DNA of 64,000 bases from Sphaerosporella brunnea. Taxonomy: Eukaryota; Ascomycota; Pezizomycetes; Pezizales; Pyronemataceae. Below are positions 53,266 to 64,000 of this stretch, piece by piece; the stretch's first letter is position 1; the number at the start of each line of letters is the position of its first letter. The DNA lies in contig VXIS01000225.1 in the NCBI GenBank assembly GCA_008704415.1, positions 16,783 through 80,782 of the forward strand, written 5' to 3'. The translations under genes and the position numbers were made by a program. The notes below the pieces were generated by a model. It saw only the letters and a program-made list of their open reading frames with translations. It was not told the DNA's origin and did no database searches.

Positions 53266-56200
53266 TCATTCCTCCTCGTCGCTCGACACACTCGCTCGCC
53301 GCCTAGCGCCATTAGTGCGTACACGCTGCCTCGCCTTCAGCTTGCGACCGGCCGCGAGATACTTCTTAAAGTCCATCATGAAGTCCTCGCCGACCCACTC
53401 GCCGGAGTAGATGCAGTGAATGCGCATGCGCGTGTGGTACATCAGGTCACTGAGCAGTTTAGGTGTAATCAAGAAGTACCTATCCTCGATTAGCACTCCT
53501 CAACACCAGGAAACAAAAGAGTTGCAAAGACTTACTGGCTAGTATGTTGCTGACAGGCGATATTGACCATGCGGTGGTGTACCACTCTTTCATTCCGTGG
53601 ATCCATTCCCTGGTTGATCTCATCCACCACGCGGAAGGGGGACTTGGCCAGACTTTGCAGCGCCATGAGATAGAACACTGTGCTGACCGCGCGCTCTCCT
53701 CCGGATTGCCTTTGCGCGTTGAGGACCTGAAGTTTCTCTCCCTCTCGGAAGCGAACAAGTGCCTGAATCTCCCACTTATCGAATCCCTCTTCCGACTTGT
53801 TAACTCGTACCTCGCCCGCACACCCAATCTTTTTGAAGCTGTTTGAGAATGCAGCCGATATTTTGGCGACAAGATTGTCAAGCTGGGGTTCAAAGTGGTC
53901 GCGTATATCCTTGATCGCAGAGTCCTTCTCTTCAAGCTTGGACCTGAGGCTGTCAATCTTCTTCTGCAGAGCTGTGATCTTAAGAGCACGCTCCTCATAC
54001 TGCCTCATCGCATTCGGGTTGCCCTCGTGAATCAGCTCCAACCGCGCGCGCTCGGTACCAATCTCCTCCTCAATATCCTCGAGGGTTTTGTCCTGAGGCA
54101 GGTTTTGGAGTTTCTCGCGATCCTCGTCGCTCAGGGTTGCCAAAGTCTCACGCAACGTAGCGGTTAACTGCTTAGCTTTTGCTTGAAGCTCTAATGTCTC
54201 CTTTTTGACTGTGAAACATTAGCACAAAAATGATCTGGATTTTTGGGGAGAAAAAAGCGGGACGGGGGGGGGGGCATTGACTGGTTCCAACTTCCTTCGT
54301 TTTTTTCTCCACGCGCTTCGCGATGGCCCTATTTTGACTGTCCAGAATTTTTTCATCGCTTAAAGCCTCAAGGTGACGAATTTTCAAGGTGACCATCTCG
54401 TTGTGCGAATCAACGAGTTCGCCGACCAGGCGCTATGTGGCGATCAGCATCACCGCGATTTCAACAATAAGGTAGTGCGTACCGTGAATTCAATGGCCCC
54501 TTGAGCACGGTTCGCAACCGCTTGATCGAGCTTCTTTTCCAGCTGTTGAACTACGCTCTTGTGCTGAGCTCCTTGCTCCAGCTCAGAGGCAATTTTCTGT
54601 TGGGTGTTTTCCAACTTCACCTGCAAACCCTGATATTCTCCGATAGCCCTCTGTGCCTTGGCCTTTTCATCGGAAAGCTGCTTCATTTTTGCGTTCAATT
54701 CGTCAAGCCGAGCCTTGAAGTTGTTGTGCTCTTGGAGAAACCCATGAAGCTCCCGCTGAATCTCGTTTTCGGTGTCTTTGAGCTCGTTGATCCTGCGCCC
54801 GATCTCGGCACGACGGTGAGGATCTACTTGCTGGGTCCTGTAAATCGAAGAGGGGGCCAACGTATTGATCGTGGTCACAGCAGAGCCGTAACGGCGACGA
54901 ACCTGCGTTGCAGTGTTGCCATGGATCCAAGTGTTTAATCCAGCTTCCGTACATGCTTGGTTTTGCGCCTCAGTCAAGGGCCTGGCAGAGAAAGGCGTGA
55001 CATGGACACCAGCCTCATGGCAAAGCATGTTAAGTACTGGCTCCGGGCCTTCGATATAGTCCAGGATAACACCGTCAAAACCCATTGCAGCAAGCTGTTC
55101 CCTCGTATAAGGCCGCTGTTGGTCTTGCAGACGCGGAGCTCTGGTGCCAGAAAAATCTTTGATGGTAACCGATCTCAACCTTTGGCCCTGATAATCTTTG
55201 CTTCCAAAAATTTCCCTGCTGAACTTGAAATAGTCTTCCTGTGTCTGGCACACGAACGCTGTACTGGCGCCGCGGATGATGTGCTCGACGGCATCGGCAT
55301 ATCGCTGGTCCTTGGCCGCGACAGTAAGCATCGGCGGTGCATAGATCTCCTTCTCGAAAAGGTCTTTGTTCTGTTGATACCACCTCCATGCCCTATAAGT
55401 ATCCGCATAACGGGGCTCGCGGCTCATGAGATTTTCCCTCTGACCAGCCAGTGAATCCAGATTTTGCTGGCTGCGCACAAAGTTAACACACGGATATCGC
55501 GAGAGGAAACAAATCCACGGAGGCATACTCATGTTCAGCCCGCTGCTTTTGCGTTTTGACTTGTGCGAGATCGGTTTTCCGCGCTTCTGCCTTCTCCACC
55601 ACTCCCAGCGCCTGGGCTTTGATGTCCCGAATGGCGGCTCGAATCTCAGCCTGCACCGCTTCAGCGGGTTTCACGATGAGAGAGATCACAAATCCCTACC
55701 TGTTTCTGTTGAGAGGCCTCAAGGTCAAAAGCTGGCGCCCCGGCATCAATTCTCTTCTGTAAGTCTTCCGCATGTTTCTTGAGCGTTCGAATCTCATCTT
55801 TGCGTTTCCCTTCAGATTTCTGCACACCAGCGATATCTGCCTTCACCTTTTTGACATCTCCCTCAAGCTTGGCAGTAACTTGGGTCTTGTGGGCGGAGAC
55901 CTGTTTCTGCTTTTCTTCCAGCTGCCGGGAGCGGGCATCAATGACGCTTTGGATAGCTTTCTTGTACCTTTGCTTGTGCTTGGGTCTCTCCATGGCCGGT
56001 GCAACTTCAGCCTCCAGATCACGAAGCTCTTGTTGGGCGGCTGCAAACTCCTGCTTTTTGGTCAGATATTCAGCTCTGCTTTGTCGGTACCTGACGTGAG
56101 GTATCATCTTTTCCAGCAGATCGATCTTTTTGACGACTTCCTGACGTTCCCGCATACGGTCTACATCCTGCTGCAGTACTGCTTGTCGCGCTTCCAGCTG

Positions 56201-57104
56201 TTCCAGTTGCGTCTGGTCGTGTTTGAGCACATCGTGATCGCCTTCAACCTGTTTTCCAAGCTCAACCAAACTTTTGTAGTACTCCATCATTTGCGGGCTG
56301 GCAGCCGCACGCACGGTTTGCACCAAGCGTTCGGTATCTGGGAGATTTGCAAACTCCGCCACACGGTCCTGGGGGAGGAACTGGCACAGGTTATCGATCT
56401 GGATGTTGAACCGCCTGCAAAGCTTCTGGACGGCTGTGTGGGTAGCCTGCTTCTCTGCTCTTCGTCAGCTGTGTCCAAACAAGCGCAAGCAGTAGAAACG
56501 CACGGTTGATCCAGTAAGACGATTTGTTATCATCTCTCGAAATCTTTCTCCTAACCACCTGATTCCTCTCATCGGGATAGCCCTGCAGTTCTATGTCGAT
56601 AAACGCCTCCTGGAACCCATGCTTCACGAACGCCGATACCTCGTTCGACCTCCCAAGATGAGAAGGGGCATAGCCCAAGCCCAAGCAAATCGCACAAACA
56701 ATTGACGACTTTCCCGTGCCGTTAGGCCCGATAATCATGTTCAGCGACGGGCCTGGCTTGAGCTCAGCGTAGGTGTAGGTGACGAAGTTCTTCACCGCGA
56801 CTCTGACGATAGCGCCTGGCTGAAACGGCTGGTCTTCCTCCGTGATCTCGTAGTTTTCTTCCAGCAGATCTTCTTCTGCGTCGACATCGATGTCCGCCGG
56901 CGGTAGCGCGTTTTCGAATCCTTCTTCTTCTTCTTCTTCTTCATCGCCATCGACTACCACCTCGTCGTCGTCCTCTTGCGCGTGTCTGTTGGCCCGATGT
57001 AATCTGGCGCGTTTTTCGCGAGGCGGCGGGCTGGAAGGCGGAGGTGACTCTTCGTCTATGTCGTCTGAGTCGGCGACGGTGCGTTTGCCGCCTACTGATG
57101 GCAT
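53266..57104 (-). CDS. SMC5: SMC5, structural maintenance of chromosomes protein 5
   Basis: Seven exons close in phase: 56504-57104, 55700-56454, 55529-55650, 54483-55470, 54282-54432, 53536-54208 and 53266-53479 (1167 aa, usual for fungi). After an acidic N-terminal extension (EEEEEE near residue 55) come the Walker A GPNGTGKS (126-133), [14 protein letters not shown], long coiled coils, the hinge region ([19 protein letters not shown]), the second coiled coil, the ABC signature QSGGE (1040-1044) and Walker [13 protein letters not shown] (1064 on). FLPQDRV and DEINQGMD distinguish SMC5 from SMC1-4 and SMC6. It partners SMC6 in the nuclear complex for DNA repair, replication-stress resolution and SUMO ligation. 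Exon 5's donor (GTCAAT) is the least certain; an alternative would change a few residues. Confidence 0.96.
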
Positions 57105-58078
57105 GATGGTGAAGTTGCTGTCTGCGTCTGAGTATGTATTTGGAGGGGCTGTCTTTCAAGGCGCGGAAGAAAGGGAGGAGGAAGGGGGGGGGGGGGGGGT
57201 AGATGACGTGCCGGCGGCCCGGAGTGGGATTCTGGCAAGCACGCGTGGCGACGTGTCTGGAATCTGGGGTTTAGAGCCGCCCGAGGTGGGTGGTCACGTG
57301 AGCGCCGCTTTCTGGATCTGACTTCATGGTTCGGCAGAACCAAATCATCACTTACGGCTGGCTACCTAGATGATATCAAAAAAGGTGCAGAGCTCTCGAT
57401 AAGTATCTACCATCGAACATCAAGATAGAAAAATAATAAAAAAAAACCCCCCCCCCTCGAACAATAGTTACAACCCCCAAACCCTAACCCCTCCACCAAC
57501 GTCGACTTGTGTTGCTATCTTGAATCGATCCGTGGACTTTCGGGTTTCTTGGAGAACACCAGACAACACCCGGGACGCGCCGGCCGCTGCCAGCCCCAGA
57601 CCAGCGGCCGGACATCTCGGCGTTCTATTGCAAAAAACAAACAAACAACCACCACCACCACACCACTAAATCCAAGCAATGAGCTCCCGGGAGTGTGTGT
57701 TCTTGTAGCGTTGATCGTAGTTGATAAGTAACTGTAGCGGATGAAAGCAGAGTATATACCAGTGAGACAGACGCTCGCAAAGCCTATGGCGGACAAATCT
57801 CCAGCCGAGGGGGCTGTGCAGTGCTCCAGCATTACAAAGCTGGTCCGACGCGGGAACGATGTTTTGACCATAGCACTCACAGCGGGATCGATGTTAGCTT
57901 CACTGTGTGTCACTCGAATCTAGAGTACCGAGTTGCAAAATCTTTGTAATGGGGCTCTCAAAATTCCAATATCCTGGTCTACTATACATGAATGTGTAAT
58001 ATCTACTCCGCCAGGAGACAACCCCCTCCAAAATAGCCCAGAATCGCAGATGCCAAAAACCAACCAACCAACCAACCA
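57105..58078. other. Intergenic
   Basis: SMC5 promoter with a long G tract at 57186-57199. A minus-strand open frame at 57515-57913 has no ATG-linked domain and is not supported. A CCAA tandem (about 58058-58076) lies just past the 3' end of the carbonic anhydrase tail. Confidence 0.5.
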
Positions 58079-59268
58079 CTAATACCTTTCCCACCGGCTC
58101 CTCCTTCTGACTTTCGCCGCCGTCGCCGCAGGCCGCTTAACGCAAGCGCCTGCAATGCAATGGTGCCCCTCGACTAGTGTAACACTATCTTCTGCGGCGG
58201 CGGTAGGACTCGCGCTCTGCGAGCTGGAGCAAGAAGTAGTGGTGGTGGTGGGGGAGGCCGAGCTTGCATGGGCAACGGTTGAAGCCAGCGTCGACTCCAA
58301 AGTGCCAGTAGCAGTAACTGCAGAAGCACTAGGCGATACCACGGATTCCACAGTCGAAGAGCTAGGCTCTGGGGCCGCCTTCTTAGCTATCCTCAAGTCA
58401 GCGCTAATTTTTACTTCTGAAAAAAAAAGACGCAACACATACCTTCATCAACGGCCTTACATCCCAGCTCCAGGATATTTTCCAAGCCCGCCTCATTCTG
58501 CGTGTACCGTGCATTAAACTTCACCGTGCCCTTGATCTTGCGGTACGTGTCCACATCCAGCGGCATCGGCTTCTGCGGCACAATGAACGTCAAGCCCTCC
58601 GCGCACGGCGGGGTAGTAAGGGAGCCCTGATACGTCAGCAACGGGGCGTTCCTCAGATGTGCCGTCAGCTCGGCAAAGTCCAATCCGGCCGTCTCCGTTT
58701 TCGAGCCCGGTCGTTGGATTTTGTCGATGTTCCGAGTCACGGCCTTGAGCAGCTGAGTAGCATCCACGGCGTCGATTTCGAACAGCACGGCGACGACGGC
58801 GATGGCGCCATCGCCGTCCGCTGCTTCGTGCACCATGTGCATCTCGAGCGGAAAGTACTCCTCGTCGATCCGGTGCTCCGACGGGCTGTGGAAATGGAAC
58901 TGCTTGAGCGTGAACGCTTTGCCCGAGATCGTCGTCGTGCCTGTGGCTAGAACTTCGATCGTTGTCCCCAGGTTCTCGAATTCCGCGGAGCTTACGTTGT
59001 TGAAGGAAAATGTTGGTCTCGTGCTGAGCTTGGACGCTGTGCTGCTGTTGAGATTGATCGGCGATTGTGTGCGCGAGGTTGAGCAGGCGATGTTGGCGGC
59101 GTCGAGGCCGGCCCAATTGAAGGGACCGGTCAAGCCGGTGTAGCCAAAGGTGGAGATCGGGACAGCTCCGTCTTCGGCTCGGGGCTTGAGGGAGGTGTTG
59201 TGGACGCAGGACGCAGCAGCGTTTCTTGCGGCCAGCAAAAGGAGTGCGATTATGCCGTGTTTATACAT
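58079..59268 (-). CDS. Secreted alpha-type carbonic anhydrase
   Basis: ATG 59268 begins a signal peptide (MYKHGIIALLLLAARNAAAS). Alpha-class landmarks: WAGLD, QSPINL (68-73), FHFHSPSEH with zinc ligands H125 and H127, EMHMVH with the third ligand H144, and the active-site loop LTTPPCAEGL. It converts carbon dioxide and water to bicarbonate and proton outside the cell. The main exon runs to about 58447. Beyond it the frame RIAKKAAPEPSSSTVESVV continues as a Ser/Thr-rich tail ending at 58079, but the join is unresolved: the visible GTATGT..TTTTCAG pair leaves only a 26-nt intron, and the GTAAGG donor 18 nt upstream would create a stop after LELG. The enzyme domain is complete either way; the tail may or may not be translated. 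Confidence 0.88.
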
Positions 59269-60348
59269 TCTTCCTCGTAAAGCAAAAGGAAGGAAGAAAA
59301 AAACAAAAACAAAACAGAACAGAACTCGCTGCTTCTTCAAAATAAAAAATGAAAGAAAAAAAAAAATCAAATCTGCACAACCAGTATGCCGGAAGAACGT
59401 ATGCAAACCGAAGCTGCCACCACAAAAAAAACAACGTCGATTCAAGTTGAAGCCCTCAAGTCACCGAGAAAAACCCTCCACATCTTATACCCTCTCCCAA
59501 GCCCTCATCACAGCCCCCCTCTTTGTCGACGAGACAAGTCGACAACCTGCCAAGTGGAACATCACCATCAACAGAACGTTCCACTTGGCATGATAACCCC
59601 CCATTCAAATCCGTTGTTTACCCGCGAAAATATTTCGGTTCGGTCTTGGCGTTGGCCTTGGTGTTGGTTCGGTCGGCTTCCTCTTCTTATATGTATACGA
59701 AGGTCCTGGGAGGAGCTGTGAGACGCCGTGGCGTTTCACGGGGCGCTTAGATATGTTGCTGTTGACGTTTGAGCAGGGGGCCCGGGGTCACTCGCTAAGG
59801 CCTTTACATAATTCGGGGAAGCAATTTGAAATTACACGTGAAGACAGCGAATAAAACGTTAACTCTTGCCGAGCGGTCTTTCACGGCGTGGCACTCGGAC
59901 AGAAAAAACAGACCCTCAGACCGGCATCCACAATAATAAACCTACATGGCCACACAGACTCTACAGTCTTATCTCCGAGGAGTATTCCGTCGACGAAGGA
60001 CCGTGCCCAGGCTGCTCAACATTCTCAACATCCGGTCCACGGGATCCGAGCTCAGCTTTCCAGAATCCGGTAGATAGCAGTGGCGTTGACGGAAACGTAG
60101 AAAGCGTCGCCCAGAGAAGTCGAACACGCCTACGAGCTGTTTAGCAGGGAGCTTTCAAGTTGATTGCTCCGGATTGGATTGGGTCACCATGAAGGTGATA
60201 GTGTTATCTAGCTTGTATAGCTTCACAGGCGATCACTCTGAGCGATAGTCCTGCTTTCTCGTATCTTCTGGCGTTCGGATGGATCACAAAACTCCCAAGC
60301 ACATAAAGGGTTTTTAGCAAACCACCTACGGCGGTTAGATAATCTGCC
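59269..60348. other. Intergenic
   Basis: It is A-rich just upstream of the carbonic anhydrase start (59280-59370). A perfect 15-bp inverted repeat GCCAAGTGGAACRT-like (59548-59560 with 59578-59591) is present. No gene recognised. Confidence 0.5.
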
Positions 60349-62232
60349 TCAAAAGCCCCTCTTAATAACGCCCTCCAAGTCCCTGATAAACCTAGGCACA
60401 ATGCTATGGTGCACAACCGCCACATTCCTATTCTCCTCCCCACCCCCCTCATCAACATCAACGTCCACATGCACCCGCAACACTTTATCCAGCATGCTCT
60501 TAACACTTTCCAGCATTTTATGTGTGACACGTGGAGGACAAAATGCAGGCACGGCCCAGGGATGGCATTTGCCGTTTGTGGTCGAGAACTCGATGGGCTC
60601 GAGTTCTGAAGGCTGGGAGGAAGAGGATAGGAGGTCGTTGATGTAGGCGACGCAGGTGAGGCAGGGGCGCTTGCTGAGGCCGAGGGTGGGGTTACAGTGC
60701 TATGTGCTTCAGCATGGAAGAGTAATGAAGGGGGGACGAACCGCCATCTTCTCGACCACCTGATCCCGCGAGGATGCGGGGTGCACCCCCATGCCCGCAA
60801 ACCTGACAGTAGCAGTAGTAGCCTCACAATGCACGGTCCCCAGAAACGCCGCCTCCCAAGCGGGTCTCTCCCACCAAAAACCATCCGCCTTCCAGCCGTT
60901 TGCCCAGTCCAAGATGCACCGCCACAGCCTCCTATTGTTGTTTCTGGCGTAGGGGCTGTCGTTCCTGGCCAGGGTTGCGAGGTATTTCTTCGCGTTGTGC
61001 ACTATGCGGGGGTCGGGGCCGAAGACGGCGGAGATGGTGGCGTCGAGCGGGGCCATGGATTTGGGGTGGGAGAGAGTGGGGGGCTGCAGGACGAAGATGC
61101 GGAGGGGAAGGGTTTGGAGGTGACGGTGTGCAGCCGGGCCGGCGAGCTCGCAGATGGCCATTTCCCATTGGGATATCTTCAGGAGCCATTTCAAGATGTC
61201 GCTTCCGTCCTATCCAAATCAGCTTTTCCTACAACCTGGGGGGGGGGGGGGTCATCTAACCGGTACCACCCGCAGGATCCGCCGCAAAGAAAGCGAATTC
61301 ACCATCAACCGCAGTATCTCAGCCAGCGACTGAATCCGCCTCAGACACTCGTGAATCTCCTTCGCAAACCCCGCAACCTGCTCCTCCGGCACCCGAGCCT
61401 TCGAGAACTCACATATCCGGCTGATATGTGTGTGGACGCAATCAACGATTGCATGCGCCATCCCCACAACCACAGCAATCGACGCCGCATCGCTGAGGTC
61501 CACATGTTTCACCACGCGGTCCGGAAGGTGTAGCTGCTTGAACTTCAACTTCAGCCCCAGACCATACTCGGCATACTGCTGCATCCACGCTTCGTCGTTG
61601 CGTATCAGCCGCGGTTCTACGGCGGGGAAATAGGACGAGATTTTTGCGGCGGCGGCTTTAGAATCGATAGCGGCGAGTGCAGCGACAAACGATTTTCCGC
61701 GCAGCATCTTTTCAAGCCGTTTCTTGAGTTTCCGGCAAGAAAAGAAGTATACGTAATGCAGCAGCTCCGTCACCGTCTCTGGGGACTTGGCGTTAAGCCG
61801 GTTCACAAGGTGTTCCAAGCACGCCGCATGTTCTGCTGTCGAAAGGCCCCCGCGGTGGAGAATATTTTCCAGCCACTGCGAGTCGAAGTGGAACGGCTGG
61901 TGCGTTGGGCTTCTACATTGGTTATCTGGCATCCCACGTGTGATGGAAGATGCGGCCTACTTTGGCTCGCTCCGTGGTGCGTTCGGACAGAGATAAAGAA
62001 GCGTGTGCCCCAGGGAATGCGATATCGACACGGCGTAGGCTTCGCCCGCTGCAGCTTCGCGGACGAAGAGCAGCGTGATGCGGTCTAGGAGCTGCCGGAA
62101 GGCGTGGTAGGATTCGTCTTCGGCGGGCGGGGCGCTGACAGGGGGCTGGAGGAGGTGGAGCAGCGTCGTGATTGATCGGATGAGAAGGTCTTCTTGCGAT
62201 GGGACGTGCGGATCCATATGCTCAGGCATCAT
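60349..62232 (-). CDS. Second deaminase-fold protein with HCE and CxxC motifs
   Basis: Four exons close in phase: 61961-62232, 61261-61912, 60742-61209 and 60349-60699 (580 aa). Introns are 48, 51 and 42 nt with GATAAC/GCTGA-type branch points. Motifs: H435-C-E437 in GTVHCEATTAT, then after about 40 residues GLSKRPC477LTC480VAYIN, followed by NGKCHPWAVP. This order (HCE, SK..C..C, GK..PW) parallels the OTT_1508-like gene at 43505-45149, though overall identity looks low and the HCE-to-CxxC gap is longer. The N-terminal 400 residues are helical (LLHYVYFFSCRKLKKRLEKM), as in fungal members where a large helical region precedes the deaminase fold. Zinc-dependent deamination is inferred from the motifs; substrate unknown. 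It may belong to a sister family of OTT_1508. A C tract lies in intron 2. Confidence 0.78.
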
Positions 62233-63373
62233 GAGGATGGATTTTTGTTCGAGCGATCGTCATGGTCACATCTCTTTCATGTGCGCCCTTCGACTGACGT
62301 CAGCTCCTCCGGCGGGCACAACGCAAACCCAAACTCCCACGGCCTGGATTGAGAGTACGGATTGCAAAGCAGGAGGTCGAGAAGGCGGAACTGTTGGAGC
62401 CACCTTGCCAGCTCCGGCCATCGCAATTGCGCTTTTTTTGTTTTGTTTTTTTTTTCTTTTTCCAAAATCAAGTGATTCATGAACGATGACTCGATGCTGC
62501 GTGCAGCCAAGTCGCTTAAGCATGTCAGGGTGAGTTGTCCATCCATGCTGCGTTCAACCAAACGACGAGGCCATGATGCCTGCCTGTCTCTTTCACATGC
62601 TGACGGTGGACGGTTCTGACCAGTGATCGATGAGCGTGAGGTTGCCGTGAACGGGCACGTACAATGTGCAACTACAGCAGCACGAGTGCACAACAGAATT
62701 CACGCTTCAACGCTGTCACGAGCAGCGAGCATTCGTGCAATATGGTGAACTTTCCCTGCATAAGCTGCATGTATGCACGCGATCGCTGCATGCACGATGA
62801 GGCAATCGCGCTGAGTGATGGTCTGTGCTCAGCTGTGTGGCAACGCAACGCGAAAATACTCAAAAACATCGTCTGCTGCTTCCCCTTTCACATGCTCTCA
62901 TATCCGCCGTATTTGTGATATCCCAAACAGCTTCGTTTTCATTTTCATTTTCATTTTCAGCTCTTCTGCCAGCTCCCGGCAGCTCCACAGCAGCCCCCTA
63001 GCCCCCCCCCAGCAGCCCCCCAGCGGTCGCGTGGACCCCCCCCAAAAGTTGTTGAGGCGACGCTAGGCAGGCATGTGAAGGGGTGAAGGAAGATCCCCCA
63101 GACGTGTCCACCCCCCCCCCCCCACCCCTCACCCCACCCCAACGTTTCTTGCTGCCGCATAGAGGCGGAAAGTAGGTAACTAATAGAACAAGGAGACCAT
63201 GGCGTCCACAGATGAACCGAAAATGCAATTCATCACCACCGTCACCGCTGCCAACGAAACAACTTCCTCAGCATAGCAAACCAGCAGCTGGAATCACTGT
63301 CCGATTGTGAGAGAGAGATAGAGATAGAGAGAGAGAGAGAGAGAGAGCGCGCGAGAGAGAGAGAGAGAATTAT
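62233..63373. other. Divergent promoter region between deaminase-like gene and lipase
   Basis: No gene. ATTTTC tandem repeats at 62937-62960, C tracts at 63003-63118 and a GA-rich simple repeat at 63307-63368 ending at the lipase start. A 25-codon frame starting at ATG 63199 could be an upstream ORF or unused exon. Confidence 0.6.
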
Positions 63374-64000
63374 ATGCCGTCCACCGCCGCCCTCGCGAAG
63401 GATGTCGCCACCGTCATCGTCGCCCCCTCGAGCTCGTCGACTGTCATGACAGTCCCCCACCTGTCGCCGCCCACGGGCCCGACCCTGCTGCCCGCTTCGG
63501 TGGCCTCGATGATCTCGCTGTTCTCGAAGTCGACGAGCATCTCGATCCGCCTGGGCGCGAAGGTAGGCTCGACGCTGCTGGACACCGCCCGCACCGGCAC
63601 GATGACATCGCTGGAGCTGTCGCGCGCGGCCGTCGAGGGCATCGTGAGGAGAGGCACCCAGGGCGTCGTCGCGCGCCGCGGACAGGAGAAGGATGTGGAA
63701 ACCTGGGCTGCGAAGGGAGTATGTGTCCCCCGCTGTGGAAGTCCGTCCGTGTGGCCCCCCCCCCCCCCAGGCTGACGTTGATGTTCAATTGCTGTCCAGA
63801 TAAACGCCTTCAACACCTCCATCTCCTTGACCGAACTGATCCTGTCGACCGCGTTCGAACTCGGCCAGACTACCCTCGAGAGCGTGTCCGCGCTGGCGGA
63901 AACCTACGTGCTCACGCTGGACTCGATCTTCGGCTCCACCGAGACTTCGCGTGCCATTTCTGAGATCGTCAAGCTCATCCGCGAGGAGTTTAAGGACTCG
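63374..64000 (+). CDS. Fungal class-3 lipase (diacylglycerol-lipase-like), 5' part only
   Basis: Exon 1 63374-63718 and the start of exon 2 at 63800 join in phase 0 across an 81-nt intron (GTATGT, branch GCTGACG, TGTCCAG); the gene runs off the window. The translated start contains LPASVASMISLFSKSTSISI, RLGAKVGSTLLDTARTGTMT, LELSRAAVEGIVRR and, in exon 2, GSTETSRAISEIVKLIREEF. This N-terminal helical region, with ARxxTMTSLELSRA and STETSRAI, precedes the alpha/beta-hydrolase domain in a group of fungal lipase-3 proteins related to sn-1 diacylglycerol lipases. The catalytic GxSxG would lie beyond the edge and is not seen, so the assignment rests on the N-terminal region alone. Confidence 0.7.

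Noticed and set aside
53544..56509. Long plus-strand frames opposite SMC5
   Set aside because: They are antisense shadows of the SMC5 coding sequence, with no start context or domain.
57515..57913. 132-codon minus-strand frame upstream of SMC5
   Set aside because: No family match. Valine and threonine runs come from a CCA repeat.
60204..60884. Minus-strand 226-codon frame across the deaminase-like gene
   Set aside because: It is a shifted frame over exons 3-4. The spliced model in the other frame carries the conserved motifs.
1..64000. CRISPR arrays, prokaryotic operons or ribosome-binding sites
   Set aside because: The sequence is eukaryotic with spliceosomal introns; no regularly spaced repeats of that kind were seen.

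Overview
The window is nuclear DNA of a filamentous ascomycete fungus (Pezizomycotina). The evidence is short introns (about 42-110 nt) with GT..AG ends and CTNAC-type branch points, a Zn(II)2Cys6 transcription factor, a LaeA-like methyltransferase, CFEM proteins, a fungal class-3 lipase, nuclear tRNA-Glu genes carrying small introns, and many relics of Fot1/pogo and hAT transposons. I cannot name a species. Gene models were built by eye from splice signals and reading-frame continuity. Where phases close exactly the model is given with confidence; elsewhere the doubt is stated.

Layout. 1-7 kb: a multi-pass membrane protein (+) and an 8-exon LaeA-like methyltransferase (-). 7-13 kb: mobile-element country, with a 0.9-kb hAT deletion derivative with intact target-site duplication, a DDE transposase relic, the first tRNA-Glu and a 115-bp MITE. 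13.5-15.8 kb: four small same-strand genes sharing a Cys/His plus PCGC signature. 17-23.7 kb: two more tRNA-Glu genes, an uncertain coiled-coil gene, a Tc1-type MITE, a secreted carboxylesterase (+) and an F-box protein (-) facing it. 26.5-32.8 kb: an AT-hook protein, a hAT relic, a pair of RING-like paralogues (one with a stop codon at its first zinc cysteine) and a small unknown gene. 33.6-40 kb: two CFEM paralogues (one short, one GPI-anchored) around a pogo relic that has been hit by a hAT MITE. 42-49 kb: a dense cluster of TA-flanked elements surrounding an OTT_1508-type deaminase gene. 50.7-64 kb: a more conventional block with the Zn2Cys6 factor, SMC5, an alpha-carbonic anhydrase, a second deaminase-like gene and, running off the right edge, a class-3 lipase.

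How it fits together: the conserved genes (SMC5, carbonic anhydrase, lipase, carboxylesterase, F-box protein, transcription factor) are ordinary single genes with no operon-like logic. The accessory parts are family expansions (PCGC array, RING pair, CFEM pair, two deaminase-fold genes) mixed with transposon debris. The most interesting items are the two divergent HCE...CxxC deaminase-like genes in one window, one of them bracketed by direct repeats that carry a transposon end, and the four-gene PCGC array, which I cannot match to a described family.
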